Part shown: in pieces, positions 14,923 to 23,180 of the stretch
Position numbering within the stretch: position 1 is the stretch's first letter
Layout: each line of letters opens with the position of its first letter
Origin: Lentisphaera profundi
Lineage (GTDB): Bacteria; Verrucomicrobiota; Lentisphaeria; Lentisphaerales; Lentisphaeraceae
NCBI RefSeq assembly: GCF_028728065.1
Contig: NZ_CP117811.1
Coordinates: 1,736,001-1,800,000 of the forward strand
Length of the DNA: 64,000 bases
Direction: 5' to 3'
Program-made: the position numbers and the translations under genes
The notes under the pieces: generated by a model
Database searches by the model: none
What the model was told of the DNA's origin: nothing
The model's input: only the letters and a program-made list of their open reading frames with translations

Positions 14923-17736
14923 TTATTCTACTTCTTCAGCTCGAATAGCAGAAAGTGCTGCACTTAAACGCGCCACTGGTACACGGAAAGGAGAACAACT
15001 CACATAGTCCAAGCCATTTCTGTGGAAAAAGTCGATAGAGGCTGGATCGCCACCATGCTCACCACAAATACCAATCTTGAGATCTTTAGAAGTACTTCTA
15101 CCGCCTTTTACACCTAACTGAACCAATTTACCTACACCACTTTGATCTAAAGTTTGGAATGGGTCATCAGGGTAAACTTCAAAATTACCCGTTCCAGTTA
15201 ATGGATCACTTACACCATTTTTGTATGTCGGTAAAAAGTGATTCGCATCATCTCTAGAAATCCCTAGAGTTGTTTGAGTCAAATCATTTGTCCCGAAAGA
15301 GAAGAAGTCTGCGTGTTTCGCAATTTCATCTGCCTGGAGGGCAGCTCTAGGCAGTTCAATCATTGTACCAACTGAATAGCTCACCTTTTGACCGAGTTCT
15401 GCAAATAAATCTTGCGCAACTTTATCAATTAAAGTACGTTGGTGAATCAATTCATTTTCATGCATAATGATCGGCACCATAATCTCGGGCTTACAAGGGA
15501 TGTATGCGCTATTGAGTTCTAAGGCAGCTTCCAGAATAGCTCTAACTTGAACTCGAGTGAGTTCAGGTTTCAAGATCCCCAAGCGGCAACCTCGAAAGCC
15601 CAGCATTGGATTATGCTCTTCCATATCACCCAAGCTCGCCCTTAATTCTGCATCAGTAATTTTCAAAGCTTTTGCAGTCTTTGCTGTATCGGCATCACCA
15701 TGAGGCATAAATTCATGCATGGGTGGATCGAGTAAGCGAACTGTTGCAGGACGTCCATTGAGAGTTTGAAAAAGAGCCGTAAAATCTTCTTTCAAAAAAT
15801 GCTCAATATTACTGAGTGCTAAAGTTTTGATTTGCTCATCTTTAGCCAGCATCACTTGACGTAGTAATAAGAGTTTATCATCAGAGCCAAACATGTGTTC
15901 AACACGTGTTAAACCCACGCCTTCAGCACCAAGGCTAAGGGCTATCTTTAAATCTCTTGAAGTATCTGCATTTGTACGGATTTTAAGACGACGATATTTA
16001 TCTGCCCAAGTCATTATTGTTTGGTACTGCTTACATATTTCAGATTCATTTGGATCAATGACTCCATCAATAATCCCTTGAATAACCTCAGAAGCAGAAG
16101 TTTCGATCTTACAAAAGAAGACTTCACCAGTACTACCATCAAGAGAGATGGCGTCACCTTCTTTTATTTTCTTATCTCCAATAGAGATCTCACCAGTACT
16201 TTCCTTCACTTTTAATGCTGCGAGGCCACAAACACAAGGCTTACCAAACTGTCGTGCTACAACGGCTGCATGAGAAGTCGCTCCACCACGTACGGTTAAA
16301 ACGCCTTCTGCGGCCATCATACCACCAAAATCAGCAGGAGAGGTATCATTACGAACCAGTACACATGGCACACCGAGTTGCTTGTACTCTATGGCTTTTG
16401 CAGATGTAAGTGCTAAGACTCCAGATGCCGCACCTGGCCCAGCATTTAAACCTTTACCCACCATTTCACTCGCCGCATTAGCTTTATCTTCCAAATTGAA
16501 AATAGGAGATAACATTTGTTCAATAGAACTTGGTTCGATACGAGCTAAAGCTGTTTTCTCATCAACTAAGCCCTCTTCTACCATTTCTACTGCCATCCTT
16601 ACTTGAGCAAAGCCACTGCGTTTACCATTGCGAGTTTGTAAGATGTAAAGTTTTTCTTCTTCTACAGTGAACTCAACATCTTGCATATCAGCATAATGTT
16701 TTTCGAGCTTCTCAAAAACATCTGTGAGCTCCACATAAGTTTTAGGCATGGTTTCTTCCATAGATTGACCATCTAAACACTTTTGTGCTGCACTTTCTTT
16801 ACTGATGGGCAATGGCGTACGAACTCCTGCTACTACATCTTCGCCTTGAGCATTAATGAGGTATTCACCAAAATAAGTCTTATCACCAGTAGATGGATTA
16901 CGAGTAAAAGCCACACCTGTAGCAGAACTTGCACCTTTGTTACCAAAGACCATTGCTTGAACATTAACTGCTGTGCCCCAACTTGCAGGAATGTTTTGAA
17001 TTTTGCGATAAAGAACCGCGCGCTCAGTATTCCAAGAATCAAAAACTGCTTCGATGGCAGATCTCAATTGTATTTTGGGATCTTGAGGGAATTCATCACC
17101 ACTTAGTTCAGTATATAATTTTTTAAGCTCAAGACATAATTCTTTTAAGTCTTCCACACTTAATCCAGTATCTTCAGATACGCCTGCTTTGCTCTTGGCT
17201 GCATCAATGAGTTCCTCAAAAGCTTCGGCATCCATGCCTTTAACAACTTCAGAGTACATCACAATAAAGCGACGATAAGAATCATAAGCCATACGAGCAT
17301 TATTTGTCTTATTCGCTAAGCCAATAACGGCAATATCGGTTAATCCTAAATTTAACACGGTATCCATCATACCTGGCATACTTACTCGTGCGCCAGATCG
17401 AACAGAAACTAATAAGGGATTTTCTAAAGACCCGAATTCAGTTGCTGTCTGTTGTTCCATTAAGGTAATAGCTTCGTCTACTTCTATCATCAATGCATCA
17501 GCCAACTGTTGTTGATTGTCATTGTAGTGAGTACACATGCTTGTGGGGATAGTGAAACCAGGAGGAACCGGGATGCCAATAGATGACATTTCAGCAAGGT
17601 TTGCACCTTTGCCGCCCAATAAGTTTCTCATGCTTGCATTACCATCATTTTGCACTTTACCGAAATGGTACACTCTGAATGGATTGATTTCAGTTTCGGT
17701 CCCTGTTGTATTTGTTAAGACCTGCGTTTTCATCAT
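14923..17736 (-). CDS. ppdK: Pyruvate, phosphate dikinase
   Basis: Interconverts pyruvate + ATP + Pi and phosphoenolpyruvate + AMP + PPi in the cytoplasm, either for gluconeogenesis or for PPi-dependent glycolysis. 937 residues, somewhat longer than the usual 875-890. Order of domains: ATP-grasp part (GGKGANLAEMSSIGIPVPPG near residue 42), central phospho-His domain (RGGATSHAAVVARQFGKPC with the phosphorylated His), then the PEP/pyruvate barrel ending in GICGEHGGDP with the catalytic Cys. The start has the ribosome site caaggaaaaa; a small GTATC/GATAC hairpin lies directly upstream (17753-17767). A terminator follows. Single-gene unit. Confidence 0.96.
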   Translation of the reverse strand: MMKTQVLTNTTGTETEINPFRVYHFGKVQNDGNASMRNLLGGKGANLAEMSSIGIPVPPGFTIPTSMCTHYNDNQQQLADALMIEVDEAITLMEQQTATEFGSLENPLLVSVRSGARVSMPGMMDTVLNLGLTDIAVIGLANKTNNARMAYDSYRRFIVMYSEVVKGMDAEAFEELIDAAKSKAGVSEDTGLSVEDLKELCLELKKLYTELSGDEFPQDPKIQLRSAIEAVFDSWNTERAVLYRKIQNIPASWGTAVNVQAMVFGNKGASSATGVAFTRNPSTGDKTYFGEYLINAQGEDVVAGVRTPLPISKESAAQKCLDGQSMEETMPKTYVELTDVFEKLEKHYADMQDVEFTVEEEKLYILQTRNGKRSGFAQVRMAVEMVEEGLVDEKTALARIEPSSIEQMLSPIFNLEDKANAASEMVGKGLNAGPGAASGVLALTSAKAIEYKQLGVPCVLVRNDTSPADFGGMMAAEGVLTVRGGATSHAAVVARQFGKPCVCGLAALKVKESTGEISIGDKKIKEGDAISLDGSTGEVFFCKIETSASEVIQGIIDGVIDPNESEICKQYQTIMTWADKYRRLKIRTNADTSRDLKIALSLGAEGVGLTRVEHMFGSDDKLLLLRQVMLAKDEQIKTLALSNIEHFLKEDFTALFQTLNGRPATVRLLDPPMHEFMPHGDADTAKTAKALKITDAELRASLGDMEEHNPMLGFRGCRLGILKPELTRVQVRAILEAALELNSAYIPCKPEIMVPIIMHENELIHQRTLIDKVAQDLFAELGQKVSYSVGTMIELPRAALQADEIAKHADFFSFGTNDLTQTTLGISRDDANHFLPTYKNGVSDPLTGTGNFEVYPDDPFQTLDQSGVGKLVQLGVKGGRSTSKDLKIGICGEHGGDPASIDFFHRNGLDYVSCSPFRVPVARLSAALSAIRAEEVE

Positions 17737-18204
17737 TTTTTCCTTGTTTGGGGTATCGTTCTGATACGCTTTTAAATCATTGCTGATTTAATTTTGTTGT
17801 GTGGCGAGAAATCAACTTGATTTCTAAATAGCCAGTTTTGCTTGTGGCAAATTCTCTTAGACTCATCTTTTTTTCCGTGTCATGGTTTATGACACAAGAG
17901 TCGTGTTATAATATTTTAAAAGTTGCTTTTTTATAATTTCTCATCTCTTCATTAATTTTTTATTTATGACATAGATAACCGAGACTTAGCCCTAGCCGTT
18001 ACACCTACATGAAAAAAAAATGGTTTTTAATTTCTTTATGCTAAGAAATCCTTAAAACTTCATTAGAATACTTATTTTATCTCAGTCCTCTAATGACTGC
18101 AGCCTTTTATATGGATGCAGAAATAGAGCTAGACTTGTAATCCCCAAACTTTTTATTATTATAAAATCATAAAGGAAACAAGCTGAATTCAAAAAGGAGG
18201 AATT
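17737..18204. other. Intergenic region between divergent ppdK and a small membrane protein
   Basis: 468 bases with no gene seen. It must hold the ppdK promoter (minus) and the promoter for the gene at 18205 (plus). Recognisable structures are a GTATC-N5-GATAC dyad next to the ppdK ribosome site (17753-17767) and the dyad at 17877-17895. The remainder is AT-rich without repeats or RNA-like structure that could be named. Confidence 0.6.
17877..17895. promoter_or_regulatory. Dyad GTGTCAT-N5-ATGACAC, possible operator upstream of ppdK
   Basis: Perfect 7-base arms around five bases, 141 bases upstream of the ppdK start. The form and arm length suit a dimeric regulator; the half-sites are not the classical CRP or FNR ones. 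The partner is unknown. Confidence 0.4.
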
Positions 18205-18654
18205 ATGAAAGACGTTTTGAAATACACACTCATTAGCATCGCAGTATTTTTGATATTATCTGGCGCCTGTATTTATAAAATATATGATAGCCATCAAAAT
18301 TTTCCAGAGTACGCTAAAAAGGATGTTTTACACAAAAAATATCAAGATTACTTAAGTCAAATTGACTCGCTAATGAAATCGAGTAGCTCACAATTAGATT
18401 TTGCGGCCAAGCTAGAAAAACTCGATCATCCCACAAATCTCATCTACCTTTGCCTCATCAAAGAAACTGACTTCAATAATCGTGATAATGATGAAATTGA
18501 AATCATTAAAAATTTCGAATCCGGGTCAAAAAGTACCTACACCAGCAATGGTACCGGCTACGGTCGTATTAATGGAGACGACATCGTCATTATTCGATAT
18601 GACTTAAACGACTTTAAAGGCTTAAAAGAATGTTTGATTTACTTAAAACATTAA
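18205..18654 (+). CDS. Small membrane-anchored protein of unknown function
   Basis: 149 residues, not recognised. An N-terminal hydrophobic helix (about residues 7-27, YTLISIAVFLILSGACIYKI) acts as an uncleaved anchor or signal; the remainder is hydrophilic and charged, ending in a beta-rich segment (DDIVIIRYDLNDFKGL). A strong ribosome site, aaaggaggaatt, supports the start. 72 bases separate it from the next gene on the same strand, which also codes a membrane protein. Confidence 0.6.
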   Translation: MKDVLKYTLISIAVFLILSGACIYKIYDSHQNFPEYAKKDVLHKKYQDYLSQIDSLMKSSSSQLDFAAKLEKLDHPTNLIYLCLIKETDFNNRDNDEIEIIKNFESGSKSTYTSNGTGYGRINGDDIVIIRYDLNDFKGLKECLIYLKH

Positions 18655-18726
18655 CTTTAAAGTTTTTAATTATCTCGCCATGAGTCGATCACCGAGACAA
18701 GTTATACATCTATAGTAACTTATTGA

Positions 18727-19287
18727 ATGAAAGTAAATATCCCCGTTAAAGCACGCTGCTCTCAGTGTTTCAAAGAAGATTCTCAGGAATATACCTATGA
18801 ACAAATGGGGCCCAATATTAGTGTCCTCATCATCTTTATCATCGCCCTTTTCATGTATGGTATTTTTGGGTTTCTCAGCATCATTCTTTTATGCTTTGGC
18901 ACACTGCTTTTCCGCAAGCGCAACCTCATTTTAATTTGCCATAAGTGCAAAAAAGCTCAAAGCCTAGATATGCACGATAAAAGCTTGCTGAATCAATTTA
19001 TACAAAACAAGCATCACCAATTTCTCAGTTTAGATATGGACCAAGAATTAAGTCAAATGAACTTACACTCATTAGAATTTGACGAAGTCATTGCCAAGCA
19101 GTGGGACTGTACTTTTTGTGCTGAGGAAAACCCGGGGCATTTTCATATGTGCTGGAATTGTAGTAACATTAGACTTCCTCCAAGCATAGAAATGAAAGAT
19201 GACTTATATGGCCCTAGTCCACAAACTATGCTCTCAAACCCCCTTAGTCCTAATGAAATAAGATTCGATAAAAATCATTTACAATAA
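18727..19287 (+). CDS. Membrane protein with split zinc ribbon and RanBP2-type zinc finger
   Basis: 186 residues, no named family. Cys11-x2-Cys14 and Cys71-x2-Cys74 look like two halves of a zinc ribbon, placed on either side of a hydrophobic hairpin (about 31-62). A separate cluster at 126-145 follows the RanBP2 finger rule W-x-C-x2-C-x3-N-x6-C-x2-C exactly (Trp126, Cys128, Cys131, Asn135, Cys142, Cys145). RanBP2 fingers bind RNA or protein in known cases; a role here is not known. The ends of the hairpin would put both ribbon halves and the finger on the same side, presumably the cytoplasm. ldhA follows 21 bases later. Confidence 0.65.
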   Translation: MKVNIPVKARCSQCFKEDSQEYTYEQMGPNISVLIIFIIALFMYGIFGFLSIILLCFGTLLFRKRNLILICHKCKKAQSLDMHDKSLLNQFIQNKHHQFLSLDMDQELSQMNLHSLEFDEVIAKQWDCTFCAEENPGHFHMCWNCSNIRLPPSIEMKDDLYGPSPQTMLSNPLSPNEIRFDKNHLQ

Positions 19288-19308
19288 GCCAAGTAAATAG
19301 GAGAAATT

Positions 19309-20292
19309 ATGAAACTCGCACTTTTTAGTTCAAAGCCCTACGATGAAAAATACTTCAATCGCGAAAACAAATTTAATCATGAGATCACCTTTTTTTCTAC
19401 TCGGCTCAATGAACAGACACTAAGTTTAGCCAAAGGCTACACAGCTGTTTGCGTCTTTGTTAATGATAAAATTGATCGCGCTATGATTGCGACTCTCGCA
19501 AAAAATGGAACGCAATTCATTGCACTTCGCTGTGCAGGATTTAATAATATTGATTTCGAGGCATGTAAAGAATTTGGGATAATTGTCTGCCGTGTCCCCG
19601 CTTATTCTCCCTATGCCGTCGCGGAACATACCGCTGCACTTATGCTGACTCTTAATAGGAGAATCACCCGCGCTTATAATCGCGTTAAGGAAGGGAACTT
19701 CTCTTTAGATGGGCTTCTTGGTTTCGATATACATGGGAAAACGATTGGCATCATTGGAACGGGACAGATTGGAGAATGTTTTGCTAATATTATGAATGGC
19801 TTCGGGACCCGCTTACTCTTTGTTGATCCCTTTGAAAGCTCCAAATGCCAAAGCATGGGTGAATACACTGATCTTGATACACTTTTTAAAGAATCTGATA
19901 TCATAAGTTTACACTGCCCTCTAAGGCCCGAAACACATCATTTAATCAATGATGCGAGTATCGCAAAAATGAAAAACAAAGTCATGATACTGAATACTAG
20001 CCGCGGCGCCCTTATCGACACACATGCACTTATTAGGGGATTAAAACAATCACAACTGGGTTCTGTCGGCCTCGATGTTTACGAAGAAGAAGCCGAGCTC
20101 TTTTTTGAAGATTGTTCCGACACGATTATTCAAGACGATACTTTCATGAGGCTCACGACCTTTCCCAATGTCATTATCACTGGACACCAGGCATTTTTCA
20201 CCTCTACCGCCTTATCTAATATTGCCGAAACTACTTTACAAAATTTAGATGATTTAGAGTTCGAGCGACTCTGCTTAAACTTAGTCGAATAA
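19309..20292 (+). CDS. ldhA: D-lactate dehydrogenase (fermentative, NAD-dependent)
   Basis: Reduces pyruvate to D-lactate with NADH. The 327-residue protein follows E. coli LdhA closely along its length: FIALRCAGFNN (70-80), VPAYSPYAVAEHTAALMLTL, the nucleotide loop GTGQIG (150-155), SLHCPLRPETHHLIN, LNTSRGALIDT and the catalytic-His segment ITGHQAF. A ribosome site, taggagaaatt, precedes the ATG. It lies 21 bases after the zinc-finger membrane protein. The next gene converges on it with stop codons touching, without a terminator between. Confidence 0.94.
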   Translation: MKLALFSSKPYDEKYFNRENKFNHEITFFSTRLNEQTLSLAKGYTAVCVFVNDKIDRAMIATLAKNGTQFIALRCAGFNNIDFEACKEFGIIVCRVPAYSPYAVAEHTAALMLTLNRRITRAYNRVKEGNFSLDGLLGFDIHGKTIGIIGTGQIGECFANIMNGFGTRLLFVDPFESSKCQSMGEYTDLDTLFKESDIISLHCPLRPETHHLINDASIAKMKNKVMILNTSRGALIDTHALIRGLKQSQLGSVGLDVYEEEAELFFEDCSDTIIQDDTFMRLTTFPNVIITGHQAFFTSTALSNIAETTLQNLDDLEFERLCLNLVE

Positions 20293-21285
20293 TCACTTGA
20301 GGATTAAGTCTATTGCATCGAGTTCTTCATTCGTGAAATTCAAATTATTGAGACCCGCAACTGCATCTTCAATATGCTTCACTTTACTCGCACCCAAAAT
20401 GACCGATGTCATTGCTGGCTGACGTAAAACCCAGGCTATTGCCATTTGAGATAAGTTCTGCCCTCTTGATTGAGCCAAGTCATTTAGTGCTTTGATTTTT
20501 GCTACATTCACCTCATTCACTAAGCTCGCATCTAGTGCGCCTGCACTCTTAGCTGCTCGTGAATCTGCTGGTATGCCATTTAAATACTTATCCGTCAACA
20601 GACCTTGAGCTAAAGAAGAAAAACTTATACATCCCATACCTTCTTCTTTGACCGCATTCAGTAAATCATCTTCAACCCAACGATCAAACATGCTATATGA
20701 CGGCTGATGAATCAGGCAAGGCGTTCCCAGGTCTTTTAAGATAGCCGCGGCTTTCTTGGTGTTCTCTGCATCGTATGAGGATATACCTGCATAGAGTGCA
20801 CGACCTGAGCGTACAATCGTATCTAATGCTCCCATTGTTTCTTCTAAGGGCGTCTCGGGATCAAAGCGATGAGAATAAAAAACATCGATATAATCTAAGC
20901 CCATACGTTTCAGGCTTTGATCACAGCTCGCTATCATATATTTACGTGAACCCCATTCTCCGTAGGGACCGGGCCACATATCGTAACCGGCTTTTGACGA
21001 AATAATCATCTCATCTCGATACGCGCCCATGCCTTCACTCAAAATTTTGCCAAAGTTACTTTCTGCACTTCCTGCTGGAGGGCCATAATTATTCGCTAAA
21101 TCAAAATGTGTTATCCCTAAATCAAAAGCTCGCTGAGACATGGCTTTGGCATTCTCATAATTATCTATACCACCCCAATTATGCCATAAGCCCAAGGAAA
21201 CGGCGGGTAATTTGAGCCCACTTTTTCCACAGCGATTATAGATCATACTCTCATAACGATTTTCATTAGCTAAATACATGTTCAC
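20293..21285 (-). CDS. yghZ: Aldo/keto reductase, YghZ/L-glyceraldehyde 3-phosphate reductase type
   Basis: NADPH-dependent reductase; E. coli YghZ acts on L-glyceraldehyde 3-phosphate and methylglyoxal. The 330 residues match that subfamily over the whole length (LGLWHNWGG, ITHFDLANNYGPP, WPGPYGEWGSRKY). The catalytic tetrad reads Asp62, Tyr67, Lys98 and His139. The neighbour on the same strand, upstream, is the fucP-type transporter, separated by a terminator. Reduction of L-lactaldehyde from fucose breakdown is possible but only inferred from that neighbourhood. Confidence 0.88.
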   Translation of the reverse strand: MNMYLANENRYESMIYNRCGKSGLKLPAVSLGLWHNWGGIDNYENAKAMSQRAFDLGITHFDLANNYGPPAGSAESNFGKILSEGMGAYRDEMIISSKAGYDMWPGPYGEWGSRKYMIASCDQSLKRMGLDYIDVFYSHRFDPETPLEETMGALDTIVRSGRALYAGISSYDAENTKKAAAILKDLGTPCLIHQPSYSMFDRWVEDDLLNAVKEEGMGCISFSSLAQGLLTDKYLNGIPADSRAAKSAGALDASLVNEVNVAKIKALNDLAQSRGQNLSQMAIAWVLRQPAMTSVILGASKVKHIEDAVAGLNNLNFTNEELDAIDLILK

Positions 21286-21353
21286 TCCTTAAAAATTAAA
21301 CTAGGATCATAATGGCTTACATCTATTTTATAGCAAATCTTATGACGCTAAAC

Positions 21354-21390
21354 AAAAAAAGGCCCCTCAGATATAATCCGAGAGGCCTCT
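21354..21390 (-). terminator. Terminator after the fucP-type gene
   Basis: Read on the minus strand, AGGCCTCTC and GAGGGGCCT pair with one mismatch around an AT-rich loop, followed by a run of seven T. It separates the transporter from the aldo/keto reductase gene. Confidence 0.8.
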
Positions 21391-21410
21391 AAGACATACT
21401 AAGAAAGTCT

Positions 21411-22736
21411 TTAGTCGTGGATAATCCCCACTTCTTCTTCTTTCTTATGAGCAATCACACCATAAATCGCAACTAGAATGAAACTTGCGAAAGGCATGAG
21501 GTAACAGTTGTTAACACCCATTGTATCAATAAGCATACCTTGGATTGGTACGAGTACTGCACCACCAACGATAGACATGATAATACCAGATCCACCAAGT
21601 TTACGGTCATTATCATCAAGACCAGTAAGACCAAGACCATATATAGTTGGGAAACAAAGTGACATACAAGCTGAGATAGCTACGAGTGCATATCCGCCAA
21701 TAGGTCCGCCAACCCAAATAACAACACCACAAAGAATTGCCGCTATTGCTGTAATGATTGTAAGGAGACGTGCAGGATCAATAAACTTCATTAGGAATGT
21801 ACAGATAAAGCGAGAAATAGTAAAAAGAATAAGTCCTACAATCATGTAATTGGATGCATCTTTCGGCTCTGTATATGCATCGTTATTAGTGATGACATAG
21901 TCAATTGTATAAGTCCAAACACCAATTTGGCACCCAACATAGAAAAACTGTGCAACAACTGCCATTACATAATTTTTATTCTTAAAGAGACGACCCACAG
22001 TAGGACCAAAAGCATGTTCTGGTTTATGATCATCTTCGGCTTCTCCGCCTTTAGGGAATTTTTTAATCAAGATGATAATACCAAGAATTAAGCTGACTAA
22101 ACCGATAATTGCATAGGCTATTACGACGTTTGAAAGTTCTTTACCTTGAATCTCAGCAAGTTTTGCTGGAGCCTCTGTTGCCATGGCCGTACGCTCATCT
22201 TCAGTTATTTTTGCGAGTCCACCAAGAATAAGTTCTTTACCTAAGAATAATCCCGCAAGAGAACCGATCGGGTTAAATGATTGTGCAAGGTTAATACGAC
22301 GAGTTGCGGATTCATCTGGACCCATGGAAATTACATAAGGAGCTACACAAGTTTCTAGAGTTGCACAACCTGCTGCAAAAACATAAAATGCGATGAGGAA
22401 GAATGTGAAGCTAGACGCTTGACTGGCAGGGTAACAAAGTGCGGCACCACCGGCATAAATAAATAAGCCCGCAACTACACCCGTTTTATAGGAGAATTTT
22501 TTAATAATGAACGCTGCTGGCAAAGCCATACAGAAATACGCACCGTAGAAAGCCATCTGAATCATAGACGAATGCAATTGTGTCATGCTCATCACACGCT
22601 TAAAAGCAGGAACCAACATATCGGTCATATTATTGGCTGCACCCCATAGTGCAAATGGAATTGTAAGAAGGAGGAAACAAATCCCCATTCCTTTAAACAC
22701 TAAGGCGTTATCGCCCGTTTTAGTCGTATCTGACAT
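21411..22736 (-). CDS. fucP: Sugar:proton symporter of the FucP (L-fucose permease) family
   Basis: Major facilitator protein, 441 residues, about 12 membrane helices, inner membrane. It shows FucP-type sequence: FALWGAANNMTDMLVPAFK (about 28-46) in helix 1, YGAYFCMALPAAFIIKKFSYK in helix 2, and NLAQSFNPIGSLAG in helix 5. E. coli FucP imports L-fucose with a proton. Together with the GH29 fucosidase of 3670-5418 this supports fucose use, although fucI, fucK and fucA are not in the window. Related glucose/galactose porters share the family, so the substrate is probable rather than certain. It is divergent from mrpA. Confidence 0.82.
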   Translation of the reverse strand: MSDTTKTGDNALVFKGMGICFLLLTIPFALWGAANNMTDMLVPAFKRVMSMTQLHSSMIQMAFYGAYFCMALPAAFIIKKFSYKTGVVAGLFIYAGGAALCYPASQASSFTFFLIAFYVFAAGCATLETCVAPYVISMGPDESATRRINLAQSFNPIGSLAGLFLGKELILGGLAKITEDERTAMATEAPAKLAEIQGKELSNVVIAYAIIGLVSLILGIIILIKKFPKGGEAEDDHKPEHAFGPTVGRLFKNKNYVMAVVAQFFYVGCQIGVWTYTIDYVITNNDAYTEPKDASNYMIVGLILFTISRFICTFLMKFIDPARLLTIITAIAAILCGVVIWVGGPIGGYALVAISACMSLCFPTIYGLGLTGLDDNDRKLGGSGIIMSIVGGAVLVPIQGMLIDTMGVNNCYLMPFASFILVAIYGVIAHKKEEEVGIIHD

Positions 22737-23180
22737 AAACCCGTCCTATTATATATTTATATTGACATTTTAATCAAAGGCACTTTTCGTCAAATCCTTT
22801 AACTCAAGTACTTTTAGTAGCGGATAGTTTAAACGGATTGCCCCTAGAGTTCAATCCTTAGAAAGCATTTTTTTACAGTATTTGAGGATTTTAATCATCA
22901 CATATTATACATTAAATGGAAAATTAATTTTTGCTGTTAACATGGGCCCTCTTGTAGTGTAAAGATAATTTTTCCGTACATACGTCATTTAGTTCAATCA
23001 AGTCATTAGAAAAACTCTAAATCCAAATACTTTAATAGGGAATAAATGGCGCTGATTAGTTAAAACTTAAGTAAAGCACTTCATTGCCCTACTATTTAAG
23101 ACATAAATCGCCTTGATTTAATCTTGTAAAACGGGGACTTTCGAATAGAGTCTGCAAGTGTGTCAATTATAGGGTAATTC
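22737..23180. other. Intergenic region between divergent fucP and mrpA
   Basis: 444 AT-rich bases holding the promoters of both transcription units. No gene, RNA or clear dyad was found. A weak GGG, ten bases before the mrpA ATG, is the only ribosome-site candidate. Confidence 0.5.

Noticed and set aside
16783-17106. Cys-rich plus-strand open frame of 107 codons
   Set aside because: Lies wholly antisense to the well-supported ppdK gene.
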